From positions 18,519,215 through 18,583,214 of the forward strand of contig OX328112.1 in NCBI GenBank assembly GCA_946811185.2: a stretch of 64,000 nt of DNA, in the 5' to 3' direction. This DNA comes from Hippopus hippopus (Eukaryota > Mollusca > Bivalvia > Cardiida > Cardiidae). Position numbers and translations under genes: made by a program. Under the pieces are notes generated by a model, which was given only the letters and a program-made list of their open reading frames with translations, was not told the origin of the DNA and did not search any database. Positions within the stretch are counted from its first letter, which is position 1, and every line of letters starts with the position of its first letter. This document shows, one piece after another, positions 1 to 9,539 of the stretch.

Positions 1-203
1 TAATTATGGATCCTAAATATCCATTATGTCTTGCAACTGACTGAATCATGGGGTTGACTAGTCCTTGGACATGCAGAAAATTGACCAATAGCAAAAAGTA
101 TCAACCCATGTCAGCCTGTACAGACAGCGCAGGCTGACCTTTTGTCAATACGTTTTGCAGATGCATTAAACCCCATTTTCACAAAGCATAGCTCAAATTT
201 TTT
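1..203 (+). repeat. Family C element, cut by window start
   Basis: This is the 3' part of a long-inverted-repeat element. It holds the conserved blocks ggatcc..aaatcca, ggacatgcagaaaattgacc, a degenerate central hairpin (cagcctgtacag/gcgcaggctg) and the end motif gcattaaacccc..cacaaagcatagctc. The left terminus lies outside the window. Confidence 0.75.
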
Positions 204-212
204 ATATTTCAG

Positions 213-418
213 GCATATTTGGGGTTCCATGGCAAATTTGTGCAGAAATGTACGCAGAGGGAGTGTTGAGATTCGAAAAGGAGGTGGCATCAACAACACT
301 AAAAGAAGTTCATTTCGTTGATGTAAAGGAGGAAATCTTGAGAGAGATTCAATCAGTATTCAATACCATTTTTACTGTGCCTGTTACAAGGAAGTATAAA
401 GATGATGAAATGTTTTAA
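213..418 (+). CDS. Macro-domain protein (PARP14-like), terminal exon
   Basis: This is the last coding exon of a gene whose other exons lie left of the window. A polypyrimidine acceptor (tttttatatttcag, AG at 211-212) precedes an open frame entered with two bases of a split codon and closed by TAA at 416-418. If the missing base is G the peptide begins G-I-F-G-V-P, the phosphate-binding GIFGxP loop of macro domains. The following C-A-E-M and T-L-K-E-V-H-F-V fit the last helix and strand of that fold. Macro domains bind or hydrolyse ADP-ribose; in animals they often sit in multi-domain mono-ADP-ribosyltransferases such as PARP14. About 15 residues (T-V-P-V-T-R-K-Y..) extend past the domain. Seen: splice acceptor, frame and motif. 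Inferred: the PARP14-like architecture, which needs the upstream exons. Confidence 0.72.
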
Positions 419-453
419 ATTCAAAATGCAAGAAATACATATTTACGTATAAT
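419..453 (+). other. Start of 3' UTR of macro-domain gene
   Basis: Short AT-rich stretch after the stop codon, ended by a family C element. No AATAAA is seen here. An ATTAAA near 1163, beyond the nested repeats, could serve as poly(A) signal, but this is not established. Confidence 0.3.
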
Positions 454-952
454 TATGAGCCATGCTCTGAAAAAATGGGTTTTAACCCTATACCGCACAT
501 TAATGACTTTTAACGACCCTGGGAAAGAAGCCTTTTTTGAAAACATTGTGGAAAAAGGAGAAAATGCTGGTAACCAGCATTTTCTCCTTTTCCCACAATT
601 TTTTCTACCCTATCAAAGAAAGATTGCACCATTTGAGCCACATTGAAATTGTCGTCTGCAAATGCTTTCAATTTGGACAAGGCTAAATTTTTGTCGTTTG
701 GTAAGGATTTAGGCATCTACGTGATGCATTATACCAGCCCAGTCATCACATAATTATGGATTCATAAAAATCCATTTTATCTTACAACCAGCTGAATCCT
801 GAGGGAGAATGGTCCTTTGACAAGTAGGAAATTTATCGAAACAAGAGTTTTGATCCAGGTCAGCCTGAGCAGACTGCATGGGCTGACCTCGGTGGATACT
901 TTTATGGAGATGCATTAAACCCCCTTTTCATAGAGCATGGCTGAAATGTTTT
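454..952 (+). repeat. Family C element split by a family A insertion
   Basis: The left end (gagccatgctctg) is at 455-467 and the right end (gcattaaaccccc..catagagcatggct) near 952. Between them a family A copy (482-712) interrupts the left arm just after the gggtttta block. The C element is therefore older than this A insertion. Confidence 0.75.
482..712 (+). repeat. Family A hairpin element nested in family C
   Basis: Begins TTAACCCTATACC and ends ..gtcgtttggtaaggattta. The central hairpin (ggagaaaatgctggtaacca and complement) is near 548-602. Confidence 0.75.
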
Positions 953-1266
953 TAGTTAACATAAAAGTACACATGTAGGTGACTATGTTTTCATCAAGTA
1001 GCAGTCAGCTATCCAAAACATTGTGACAAAAGGAAAAACTGCTTAATATGTAGAATATTTCTTGTTCTTTCATGGTATTTTCACTTGTATTTATATTCAT
1101 TTAAGGGGATTTTTTTTATATTTTAGCCGGATGTTTCAGATTATTTGTGTCAAATTTGTTGCAAGTAAATTAAATTAGATGGATGGTATTGAAATGTATA
1201 GTCATTCGTTGTTTATACTCGTACAAGGTACTTGAAAATGTGTTATTCATTATACATTTGAGCTAT
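953..1266. other. Unassigned AT-rich DNA
   Basis: No exon, hairpin or known end motif is recognisable. It could be 3' UTR or flank of the macro-domain gene. Confidence 0.3.
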
Positions 1267-1528
1267 ACACTGGGAGAAGAGGTTTAATTGCATATCTGTG
1301 ATGCATTATACAAAGAAAGTCATCACATAATATGGATCTATAAAATCCATTTCATCTTAAAATAAACTGAATCATGAGATAAAATAGTTATTGGTCATGT
1401 AAGAAATTTACAAATAGCAAGAAGTTTTGATCCATGTCTGCCTGTGTGGACTACGCAAGCTGACATGGGTCTATACTTTCTGCAGGTGCATTAAAGTCCC
1501 TTTTTCCTAGAGCTTTGTTCATTTTTTT
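1267..1528 (+). repeat. Family C element, degenerate
   Basis: Shows tgatgcattatac..gtcatcacataat, ggatctataaaatcc, a weak central hairpin and the right-end motif gcattaaagtcccttttt..tagagctttg. The left terminal motif is eroded. Confidence 0.6.
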
Positions 1529-2154
1529 AACCTTTAAATACAACCCTGAGGGAGAAGTGTTTTGAAAACCTTGTTGGAAAAGAAGAAAATGCTGGTAACC
1601 AGCATTTTCTTCTTTTCCCACAATGCTTTCTACCCTATCAAAAATAAGTTCCATTGACAGAGCCAAATTTAAATTGTGGTCTGTGATTGCATTCAATTGT
1701 GGTAAAGAGTTAACCCTTTACCACACAAACTCGAAATTTAACGACCCTAAAGAAGAAGGGTTTTGAAAACAGTGTGAAAAAAGGAGAAAATGCATTTTCC
1801 CCTTTTCTCACATTGTTTTCTACTCTATCCAACACAACTCCTATAATTTGAGCCACATTTAATACTTTGTTTGCAAGTGCTTTGGAATCGAACAAGTCTA
1901 AAATTTTCTCAAGTGGTATAAGGTTAACTCTTTACCACACAATCCCAACTTTTAACAAATGGGAGGGAAAGGACTTCAGAAAACTCTGTGGGAAAAGAAG
2001 ATAATGCTGGTAACCAGCATTTCCTCCTTTTCTCACAATGTTTTCTGCTGAAGCAAAGACAGAAATCATCATTTGAGCTTCAATTAATTTTGTCGTCTGC
2101 AAATGCTTTCAATTTTGGTTGAATCTAAAACATTCTTGTTTGTTAAAGAGTTAA
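1527..2154 (+). repeat. Chain of three family A elements sharing TTAA borders
   Basis: Three copies in the same orientation at about 1527-1713, 1710-1927 and 1924-2154. Each pair shares one TTAA (1710-1713, 1924-1927). Each has a hairpin core: gaagaaaatgctggtaacca in the first, shortened in the second, gaagataatgctggtaacca in the third. Confidence 0.8.
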
Positions 2155-2330
2155 TTAGTCTTCTGCAAAATTTAATGCTTTCATTTTAGATGAGCCTTGA
2201 ATTTTGTTGCCTGAAAAAGGGTTCATCGGTGAGAAGATATCATTAGCTGTCAAAAAGTATTAACTTGTCCTTTGATTTTGCTGTATTTTTTTTCATACCA
2301 AGCAGCATTTAATTGAAAATTAACCAGAAC

Positions 2331-2542
2331 TTAACCCTAAGGCTGCTAAGTGCAAACCAAGGACCTTTTGCGAACAGTGTAGAACAAGATCAGACTGCAT
2401 AGAGCAAACAGTCTGATCTTGGATCTATACTGTCCGATAAGGAGATATCGTTCCCCGAAAAAGTACCCAGAAATAGCAAAATTTGGGTTTTACTGTTGAC
2501 TTGAAAGTTTCATTCCAGTTATTTAACAGGATAAGGGTTGTA
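2331..2542 (+). repeat. Family B hairpin element
   Basis: Starts TTAACCCTAAGGCTGCTAAG and holds the hairpin gatcagactgc..cagtctgatct. It ends caggataagggtt, the inverse of its start. The piggyBac-like assignment rests on TTAA plus CCCT ends. Confidence 0.75.
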
Positions 2543-2613
2543 AAGAATTTAATGTGATTAATTCAGGGACCTTGGAACTTTGAAGTCAGCTTACTGTTAT
2601 TTGACATATACTT

Positions 2614-3103
2614 TCTTTTTACCAAATGTCAAAATTTTTGACTAGCCCAAATTGAAAGCATTTGCAGACGACAAATTAAATGCTTCTAAAGTGATTTAAT
2701 TTGCTTAATTTCAATATACAGAAAACAGTGTGGGAGAAGGAGAAAATGCTGGTAACCAGCATTTTCTCCTTTCCTCACGATGTTTTCAAAAGGCCTTTTT
2801 TCTCAGGGTCCTCAAAACTTGGGATTGTATAGGATTAAGTGTTTTAAGTTTTTTCCTTCTTTTTACTTAACTAACTCTCCCAACTCTCCCAAACATCAAA
2901 CTGTTTTTGACCTGTCCAAATCAAAAACATTTTCAGATGACAAGTGTCATTTTATTCAAAAGACGTCATTTGTTGGGTAGAAAATATTGTGGAAAAAGGA
3001 GAAAATAATGGTTACCAGCATCTTGTCCATTTCTTACAATGTTTTCGAAAGCTGTCTTTCTTAGGATCGTTAAAAGTTGGGGTTGCATGGTAAAGTGTTA
3101 TGG
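2614..3103 (-). repeat. Two degenerate family A elements
   Basis: Two copies in reverse orientation, about 2614-2845 and 2890-3103. The first has the perfect core aaaatgctggtaaccagc. The second has a decayed core (gataatggttaccagcat) but keeps cctgtccaaatc and tcgttaaaagttgggg. Confidence 0.65.
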
Positions 3104-3221
3104 TTTTAATTTTGCCTTTGCATACAGTCCAAAGCATTTACAAGGCTGAAAAGTTTGAGCACAAACTCAGTTTACCCTTCACCAAATAATCCCTGCGTTG
3201 GAAGGTTTAAGAGAACATTCT

Positions 3222-3450
3222 TTAACTCTTTACCAGATGACAAAATTTTAGACTGGTCCAAATTGAAAGCACTTGCAGACGACAAAATAAACATAACTCA
3301 AAAATTGAAATTTGTTTTCAGCAGGGTAGAAAACATTGTGGGTAAAGGAGAAAATGCTGGTTACCAGCATTTTCTCCTTTTCCCACAATGTTTTCAGAAG
3401 GCTTCATTCATAGGGTTGTTAAAAGTCGGGATTGTGTGGTAAAGGGTTAA
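3222..3450 (-). repeat. Family A, intact reference copy (229 bp)
   Basis: Runs from TTAACTCTTTACC to GGTAAAGGGTTAA with TTAA at both ends. It contains gtccaaattgaaagc, gcagacgacaaa and a long central hairpin whose arms pair over about 30 bp (gaaaacattgtgggtaaagg with its complement). No coding capacity, so a non-autonomous element. Confidence 0.85.
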
Positions 3451-3456
3451 AAAAGA

Positions 3457-3916
3457 ACAGTATGCTGGTAACCAGTGTTTTCTCTTTATCAGTGATGCTT
3501 TCCATTATTTCAGAGACAAAATCTAACATTTGAGCCACATTATTCTTAGCTCAGCTGTTTTCGAAGAAAATGACAAGTTATTGTTGTACCCCTGGAGTTG
3601 TTTGCGTTGTCGTCGCCGTCATTGTGCAAAAACTTTGACATTTTGTAATATCTCTGTTATTACAAAAGAAATTTACTTCAGACTCTGATAAGTTGTTAAA
3701 TATAAAAAGGGGAACTGATATAACAGAGGCAGGTGACAATCGAAGTTTGTTTATTTTTTTTACACAGTTATGCCCCTTTTTGAATTAGAATTTTCACTGA
3801 GAATCAAGCACTTGCAGTCGAGCCTTGGCACCCGCATGTTATGCTCTTGTTTTTTTTTTCTACAATTGCTTTCAATTTGGACAGGTCTAAAATTTTATCG
3901 ATAGGCAATAAGTTAA
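3457..3916 (+). repeat. Family A copy interrupted by another repeat
   Basis: Left part 3457-3545 (core tgctggtaaccagtg, tttgagccacatta). The right part 3863-3916 resumes with tttcaatttggacaggtc and ends ataagttaa. The intervening 3546-3862 starts agctcagctgttttcgaag and ends in a T-run; it is a later insertion without a recognisable ORF. Confidence 0.6.
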
Positions 3917-3939
3917 GCATAAACCCTAGTTATACGAGC

Positions 3940-4118
3940 CCAAGGTCTGTATTCACTTACTATTTAGATACCATTTGTAGTCTTGTTCTAAATTTGCACA
4001 GTAACACACTTTCTGATTGGCTGAACCAAATTGTATAGCCAATCAGTAAGTGTGTTACTTTTGCATTTTTAGAAATTGTAGAGAGTAAGACTGAGAATAC
4101 TCGTTCAATAGTGGCCTT
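3940..4118. repeat. Family D snap-back element
   Basis: A stem around agtaacacactttctgattggc and gccaatcagtaagtgtgttact spans roughly 4000-4065, inside longer imperfect inverted repeats starting gtctgtattcac. Related copies are at 14225-14408 and 17088-17278, and one starts at the window's right edge. Confidence 0.65.
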
Positions 4119-4206
4119 TGTTTTGTTTAAGAAATATTTGTTAATGATTGTTCAGAGGAAATTAAAAACTGCAGAGAAGTGTTTATATTCTTTGTGTTTT
4201 ATTTTT

Positions 4207-4822
4207 TAGCTCCACTGGCCGAAGGCCAGCGAGCTATTGTCATCGCGTTGTGTCCGTCATGCATCCGTCCGTCCGTTCGTTCGTCCGTGCATGCATCCGT
4301 AAACTTTTTCTTTAAAAAACTTCTCCTCAGAAACTATTGACTGGATTTTTACCAAATTTCACAGGAATGTTCCTTTAGTGGTCCTCTTTCAAATTCCTTC
4401 AAATAATTGTGTTCCATGAAGAATTCTGGTTGCCATGGCAACCAAAGTAAAAAACCTTTAAAAATCTTCTCCTCCCAAACCGCTATTTGGATAGCATTAT
4501 TATTTTGCAGGAATGTTCCTCAGATACAGGTTTACAGAATTCCTTAAAAAAAAAAAGATCTGTCAAAAAACATGGCTTTTATGGGAGACTCATTTTCCTT
4601 TTATGGTATAAAGTAAAATCTTTGAAAAATTTCTTCTCTAAAACTATTCATTGGATTTCATTGTTGTTTTGCAGGTAAGTTCCTATGGTGGTTGTCTACC
4701 AAATTGTTTCTTCAGTGAGCTAAAATGCAGGATTGAATGATAATTGTTAAAAACTTCCTTTCGCCATTATAGAAATATCAGGCCTGTGGAGCGATACAGG
4801 CGCTCAAGCTCCTCTAGTTGTG
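4207..4822 (+). repeat. Family G dispersed repeat
   Basis: Starts agctccactggccgaaggcc with a run of ccgtccgt, and ends cctgtggagcgatacaggcg. Internal text such as gttgccatggcaacc recurs in the larger copy at 40385-41468. No protein is evident. Confidence 0.65.
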
Positions 4823-4854
4823 TTAATTGTATTCTTGGTGTCTTATCCACAGCT

Positions 4855-5275
4855 TCAACCTTTACAACACAATGCGGATTTTTAACGACCCAGTGAAAGA
4901 ATGCTTTTCAAAACATTGTGGGAAAAGGAGAAAATGCTGTTAACCAGTCCTGGCTCATCCAATTACTTTTCGAGGATTGATGCTAGTCATTGCAACAGGA
5001 GTCATTCCTCTCTCACCGCTGATCATTGTTTTGACTATGGTTATGTGGGAAAGCAGCCAGTGGCTTGTAAACAATATTGTGCAGAGTCCAGGAAAGCATG
5101 GATAGGTGCACTGGGGGCCGCGATATAACTGAAATGATGTTAAACACCGTACAATCAATCAACCAAATTGAAAGCATTTGCTGACTATAACATATAGCTC
5201 AAATAATCCGATCATGTGGGATAGAAAACATTGTTGGAAAAGGAGAAAGTGCTTGGTACCAGCTCCTTTTTAGCA
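4855..5275. repeat. Two family A pieces flanking a SINE fragment
   Basis: 4855-4947 is the left half of a family A copy, broken at the hairpin apex (gctgttaaccag). 4948-5163 is the body of SINE family F (tcattgcaacaggagtcatt, ggaaagcagccagtgg, tail caatcaatcaacc). 5164-5275 is part of a reverse-oriented family A copy. Confidence 0.6.
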
Positions 5276-5319
5276 CACCTAAGCATGAAGTCTTCAAGGT
5301 GAACTTAAGTGATTGTGCT

Positions 5320-6186
5320 GTTTGTGTCGTCCAGGCATCAAACATCTACCTTGTGTGTACTCTAGAGGCCACATTTTCAGTTAGTTACTCATGAAACTTG
5401 GTCAGAATGTTTGTCTTGATGATATCTCGGACATGCTGGAAATTGGTCACATCAGTTGAAAAAGTAGGTCACAGGGCTAAATCTTAGAAAAAGCTTCTGT
5501 GCACTCTAGAGGCCACATTTTCAGGCGGACACTCTTGAAACTTGGTCATGACGTTTGTCTTGATGATATCCTGGACAAGTTAGAAAATGGGTCATGTGGG
5601 TCAAAATGTAGGTCACAGGGCTAAATCTTAGAAAAAGCTTGTGTGGATTCCAGAGGCCATTTTGAGCCTGATGTTCTTGAAAATTAGTCAGAATGTTTAT
5701 CTTGATATTATCTCAGACAAGTTTGAAATTTTTTTATCACATCGGGTCAAAAAGTAGGTCATAGGGCTAAATCTTAGAAAAAGCTTGTGTGCACTCTAGA
5801 GGTCACATTTTCAGTCTGATACTCTTGCAAAATGGGTAGGATGTTTGTCTTGTTGATATCTCGAACAAGTTCGAAAATGGGTCACATGGGGTCAAAAAGT
5901 AGGTCAAAGGGTTAAATCTTAGAATAGGCTTGTGTGCGCTGTAGAGGCCACATTTTTTTATTTGGACTGATGCTCTTGAAAATTGGTCAGAATTTTTGTC
6001 TTGGTAATACATGTATCTCAGACAAGTTCGAAATTGGATTATCATGGTTCAAAAAGTAGGTCACAAGGTAAAATCTTAGAAAAACTGAATGTGCACTCTA
6101 GAGGCCACATTTTCAGCCTGATATTCATTAAACTTAGAATAAGTGTCTTGATGATATCTAAGACAAGTTTGTAATTGGGTGTTGTC
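5320..6186. repeat. Family H, 144-bp tandem array
   Basis: About six units. The phrase actctagaggcc or its variants begins near 5359, 5503, 5647, 5793, 5938 and 6095, spacings of 144, 144, 146, 145 and 157. Units share ctcttgaaacttggtcag, gatatctcggac and aaaaagtaggtcacagggc. Stops occur in all frames across units, so it is non-coding. Confidence 0.75.
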
Positions 6187-6221
6187 GAGTCGAAAAGCAC
6201 TCACTCGCTCAGTCGCTCGCT

Positions 6222-6400
6222 CGCTGGCTTTTAAAAACGTTGCTGGGAAAGGAGTAAATGCTGGTAACCAGTATTTCTCCTTTTCCCACAATATATCCTA
6301 TCTGTTTGAAGAAATATATCATTAGTTGATCCAATTCAATTTATCGTCTGCAAGTTCTTCCGGTTTTGACAGGTGTTAAGTTTTGTCTTCTGCTTAAAAG
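6222..6400 (+). repeat. Family A copy, degenerate
   Basis: Hairpin core aaatgctggtaaccagtatt with cttttcccacaat, then gtcgtctgcaag and ttgacaggtgttaag. The left terminus is lost. Confidence 0.55.
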
Positions 6401-6486
6401 GAAACTAAATAAAAGGTGCTGGTTACATGTACTATTTGTCTTTTTGAAAAGGTCTTCGAAAACATTTCGCCCAAGAAATCTAAATG

Positions 6487-6733
6487 ATCCATGCTCTGTG
6501 AACAGGGGGTTTAATGCATCTGCAAAAAGTATTGACCCAGGTCAGCCTGCGCAGTCCGCGCAGGCTAACCTGGGTCAAAACTTTCTGCTATCGGTCAATT
6601 TTCTGCATGTCCAAGGACCAGTCTACCTCGTTTTAGTTTTCCGACGAAACTGATTTTATGGATAAATAATTATGTAATGACTTGCTCGATATAATGATAT
6701 ACAAAGATGCATTAAACCCCCTTTTGCCAGAGT
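6487..6733 (+). repeat. Family C element
   Basis: Left end atccatgctctgtgaacagg with gtttaatgcatctgc, right end gatgcattaaacccccttttgccagag. The central hairpin caggtcagcctgcgcagtcc pairs with gcgcaggctaacctg. Confidence 0.75.
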
Positions 6734-6796
6734 ATGTTTCAAATATCTGAATGCTGTTCAGCTCTTAGAATACACGGCAGATGTCTGACTAGCTGT

Positions 6797-7075
6797 AGAC
6801 CAGCATGGTAGTTAGTCAAGAACTGACAGAGGCCACTGGTTTGAATCCTTCAACTCGGCCGATTTTTTTCTGGGGTAGTGACTATAGCCGTTGCGACAAG
6901 ATTCATTTCCCCCTAAACGCTGATAATTGCTGCGACAATGGTTGTTTTGGAAAGCAGCCAGTGGCTTTGTAAGAATAATGTGCAAAGTATTGGTAAAACA
7001 AACTCGAGGAGGCTATGGATAGGTGTACTGACCACCACGAAGTTTCGTTGTGTGGTAAACAGTAGAACACTAAAC
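6797..7075 (+). mobile_element. SINE family F copy, degenerate
   Basis: A diverged tRNA-like head (ggtagttagtcaagaactgac, ggtttgaatcct) is followed by the family body (ccgttgcgacaagattcatt, ggaaagcagccagtgg, gaggctatggataggtg). tRNA-derived SINEs are RNA polymerase III retroelements mobilised by LINEs. Confidence 0.6.
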
Positions 7076-7094
7076 AAATTTGCTAAATAAGTAG

Positions 7095-7278
7095 AACAAA
7101 ACTTTAAGGTCCATAGTAAAACCCAAATAATGCTATTTCAAACTTATTTCTTTGGAAAAAAAATATCTCCTTATCGGACAGTGTAGATCCAAGATCAGTC
7201 TGCAAGTTCTGTGCAGTTTGATCTTGATCTACGCTGTCCGCAAAAGGTTCTTCAGTCGCACTTAGCAACCTACGGGCC
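7095..7278 (-). repeat. Family B element
   Basis: Reverse orientation: tccatagtaaaacccaaat, tctccttatcggacagtg, hairpin agatcaagatcaaactgcac with imperfect arms, then tcgcacttagcaacctacgg. Confidence 0.65.
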
Positions 7279-7416
7279 AAAGATTCATACAAGAACGATA
7301 ACTGCTGTGTAGAAGTTGCCGACCAATATACGAGTTGCCTCCCTTATACCAGCGTATAAAACAAGATGACTACGTTTGGCTGCATTTGATGCATTGATTG
7401 ATTTATTGAATTGTGT

Positions 7417-7617
7417 TTAACCCTTTACCACACCATCCCGAGTTTTAACGACCCTAATGGAGAAGATTTTTGTAAACAGCAATTTTCTCTTTTTTTCCTA
7501 ATATTTTTTTTTGCCTAAATCAGAAAAATCTCAAATTTGAGCTATATTTTATTTGTTTTCTGCAAGTGCTTTCAATGAAGACACGTTTAGAATTTCTTCG
7601 TGTAGTAAAGTGTTTAA
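7417..7617 (+). repeat. Family A copy
   Basis: TTAA at 7417-7420 (ttaaccctttaccacaccat) and 7614-7617. The hairpin is partly deleted (gtaaacagcaattttctc). Confidence 0.7.
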
Positions 7618-7775
7618 CGCCGTTTTCAACGTTGTTTTAATTATATCGCGGTGGCCGTTCCTGGAGTTTCTGGTACCAGTGCTTAATGTTCTTCCCAAGC
7701 CACTGGCTGCTTTCTCACATAAACGTCATCAAAACAATGATCAGCATTGAGAGAGAGAGACCTGTCGCAACGGCA
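7617..7775 (-). mobile_element. SINE family F fragment
   Basis: Reverse-complement body of the SINE: acgccgttttcaacgttgtt, ctggtaccagtgct, caagccactggctgctttct. The tRNA head is missing. Confidence 0.6.
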
Positions 7776-7820
7776 CTTGATGCAGCTTTTCTCAGTTTGC
7801 CGTTTTTAAGTTTTTTACAT

Positions 7821-8082
7821 GAGCCATGCTCTGTGAGAAGGGATCTTACTGCATCTGCAAAACGTATCGACCCATGTCAGCCTACGCAGTCCGCGCAGGC
7901 TGACATGGGTCGAAACTTTTTGCTATTTGTTAATTTTCTGCATGTCAAGGGATTATTTTACGTCATGATTCAGTCGGCTGGGAAAAAAATGATTTTTTAT
8001 GTATCCATAAATAATGTGATTACTTGCTTGGTAAAAAACATCACAGAGATGCATTAAACCCCCTTTTCACAGAGCGTTGCTC
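7821..8082 (+). repeat. Family C element, well preserved
   Basis: Left end gagccatgctctgtgagaag, right end cccccttttcacagagcgtt followed by gctc. The central stem is catgtcagcctacgcagtcc with gcgcaggctgacatg. ACAT lies on both sides of the termini and may be the target duplication. Confidence 0.75.
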
Positions 8083-8156
8083 ACATATGAAGCACAAACC
8101 AGTAAATTTTTAAAACAGCTGCTTTTTCCCCCAATTAATGGAATGACAATTTCATC

Positions 8157-8411
8157 CACTACACCATCCCATACGACCCTGAGAAAGAAGGCTTTTGAAA
8201 ACACTATAAGAAATGGAGAAGCTGCTGGTCATCAAGATTTCATCCTTTTCCCCTGCAGTATTTCCTGTTCATCAAAATACGATTCCTATCGGTGACAGAG
8301 TGTCAGAGTGGCAGCCAGGATTTTCTCCATGTCCTACATTGTTTTCTTCTCATCCGAAGACAAATTTCATCATTAGAGCCATACCTAAATTTGTTGTCAG
8401 CAAACGTTTTA
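8157..8411 (+). repeat. Family A copy, degenerate
   Basis: Shows cacaccatcccatacgaccc, gagaaagaaggcttttg and a decayed core (gctgctggtcatcaagat). It ends on the TTAA at which the next family B copy starts. Confidence 0.5.
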
Positions 8412-8640
8412 ACCCTTAGGCTGCCAAGGGCGACTCGAGGACCTTTTGCGGACAGCGTAGATCAAGATCAGACTGCACAGTACGTGCAGTCTGATCTTGG
8501 ATCTATACTGTCCGATGAGGCGATATTTTTTCCAACCAAAAGTACTTTAAAATAGTAACATTTTGGTTCTTATTATCGGCTTGAAAGTCTCATTTAATGG
8601 ATAAATTTTTGACAAGTCGTAAATGGGTAATTTCTCGTTT
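8409..8640 (+). repeat. Family B element lacking its normal 3' end
   Basis: Starts TTAACCCTTAGGCTGCCAAG. The hairpin atcagactgcacagtacgtg pairs with its own complement almost perfectly. The 3' portion fades after tctcatttaatgg. Confidence 0.7.
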
Positions 8641-8812
8641 TTCTGGAAATTTGTCCTTTTCACTTTAAGTCCAAGTATTGATTTATAAGTTTACACCGGA
8701 CAAAAAAAAAAACACTCTTCCATATTCAAAGCAATGCAGACGCCAAATTAAAAGTGATCTTCAAATGGTGGGATTTATCCGTTTGGATAAACGTATAGGA
8801 CAAAATAGGGGT

Positions 8813-9024
8813 TAACTCTTTACCAATCGACAAAATTTTAGACTTGTCCAATTTGAAAGCAATTTAAGACAACAATTTAAATGTAGTTCAAATGATGATA
8901 TCTATGATAAGGTTGAAACCATTGTGGGGAAAGGAGAAAATGCTCAAGTTTGAAATAGCATTAGTCGAGTTTTTACAGTCGGTTTGAAAATTTTAATTCA
9001 TTTATTTAGCAGGATGAGGGTTAT
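8813..9024. repeat. Family A head joined to family B tail
   Basis: 8813-8944 is the first half of a reverse-oriented family A copy, up to ggagaaaatgctc. At 8945 it switches to the distal part of family B (gtttgaaatagcattagtcg .. tttagcaggatgagggtta). The junction lies inside both hairpin regions. Confidence 0.6.
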
Positions 9025-9061
9025 AGAAGCAATCCCACAGTTTGATTTTGTATATTTTATG

Positions 9062-9226
9062 TGTTAAAAATGGGTTACTGTTCCTGATCGAGTGTTTCTT
9101 ACTCATTGCTTAGGTAAGTGTTAAAAATGGGTAACTGTTCCTGATCGAGTGTTTCTTACTCATTGCGCAGGTAAGTGTTAAAAATGGGTTACTGTTCCTG
9201 ATCGAGTGTTTCTTACTCATTGCTTA
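9062..9226. repeat. 57-bp unit repeated three times
   Basis: tgttaaaaatggg begins at 9062, 9119 and 9176. The units share actgttcctgatcgagtgtt and differ at very few positions, so the triplication is recent. Confidence 0.85.
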
Positions 9227-9278
9227 TTTTTACGGGAACGCAAAACTTGGCATCACGAAAAAGTAGAGAAATATACCC

Positions 9279-9538
9279 GAGTCGTGCTCTTAAAAAAAGG
9301 TGTTTAATGGCTCTGCAAAAAGTATCGACACAGCTCAGCCTGCGCAGCCCGCGCAGGCTGACCTGGGTCGAAACTTTTTGCAATTGGTCACTTTTCTACA
9401 CGTCAAAGGACCAATGTACCACATGATTGAGTTGGTTGAGAGACAAAAAGAATTTTTTGGATTCCTAATTATGTGATGACTTGCTTGACATAATGCATTA
9501 CGGAGATGTATTGACCCCTTTTTACCAGAGCATGGCTT
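9279..9538 (+). repeat. Family C element
   Basis: Left end gagtcgtgctct, right end ttttaccagagcatggctt. The central stem is gctcagcctgcgcagcccgc with gcgcaggctgacc. Confidence 0.7.
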
Positions 9539-9539
9539 A

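Noticed and set aside
3155..3442. 95-codon plus-strand ORF and many similar ones ending N-A-G-Y-Q-H-F-L-L-F-P-Q-C-F
   Set aside because: The recurring peptide is the family A hairpin read in one frame; it occurs wherever that repeat occurs.
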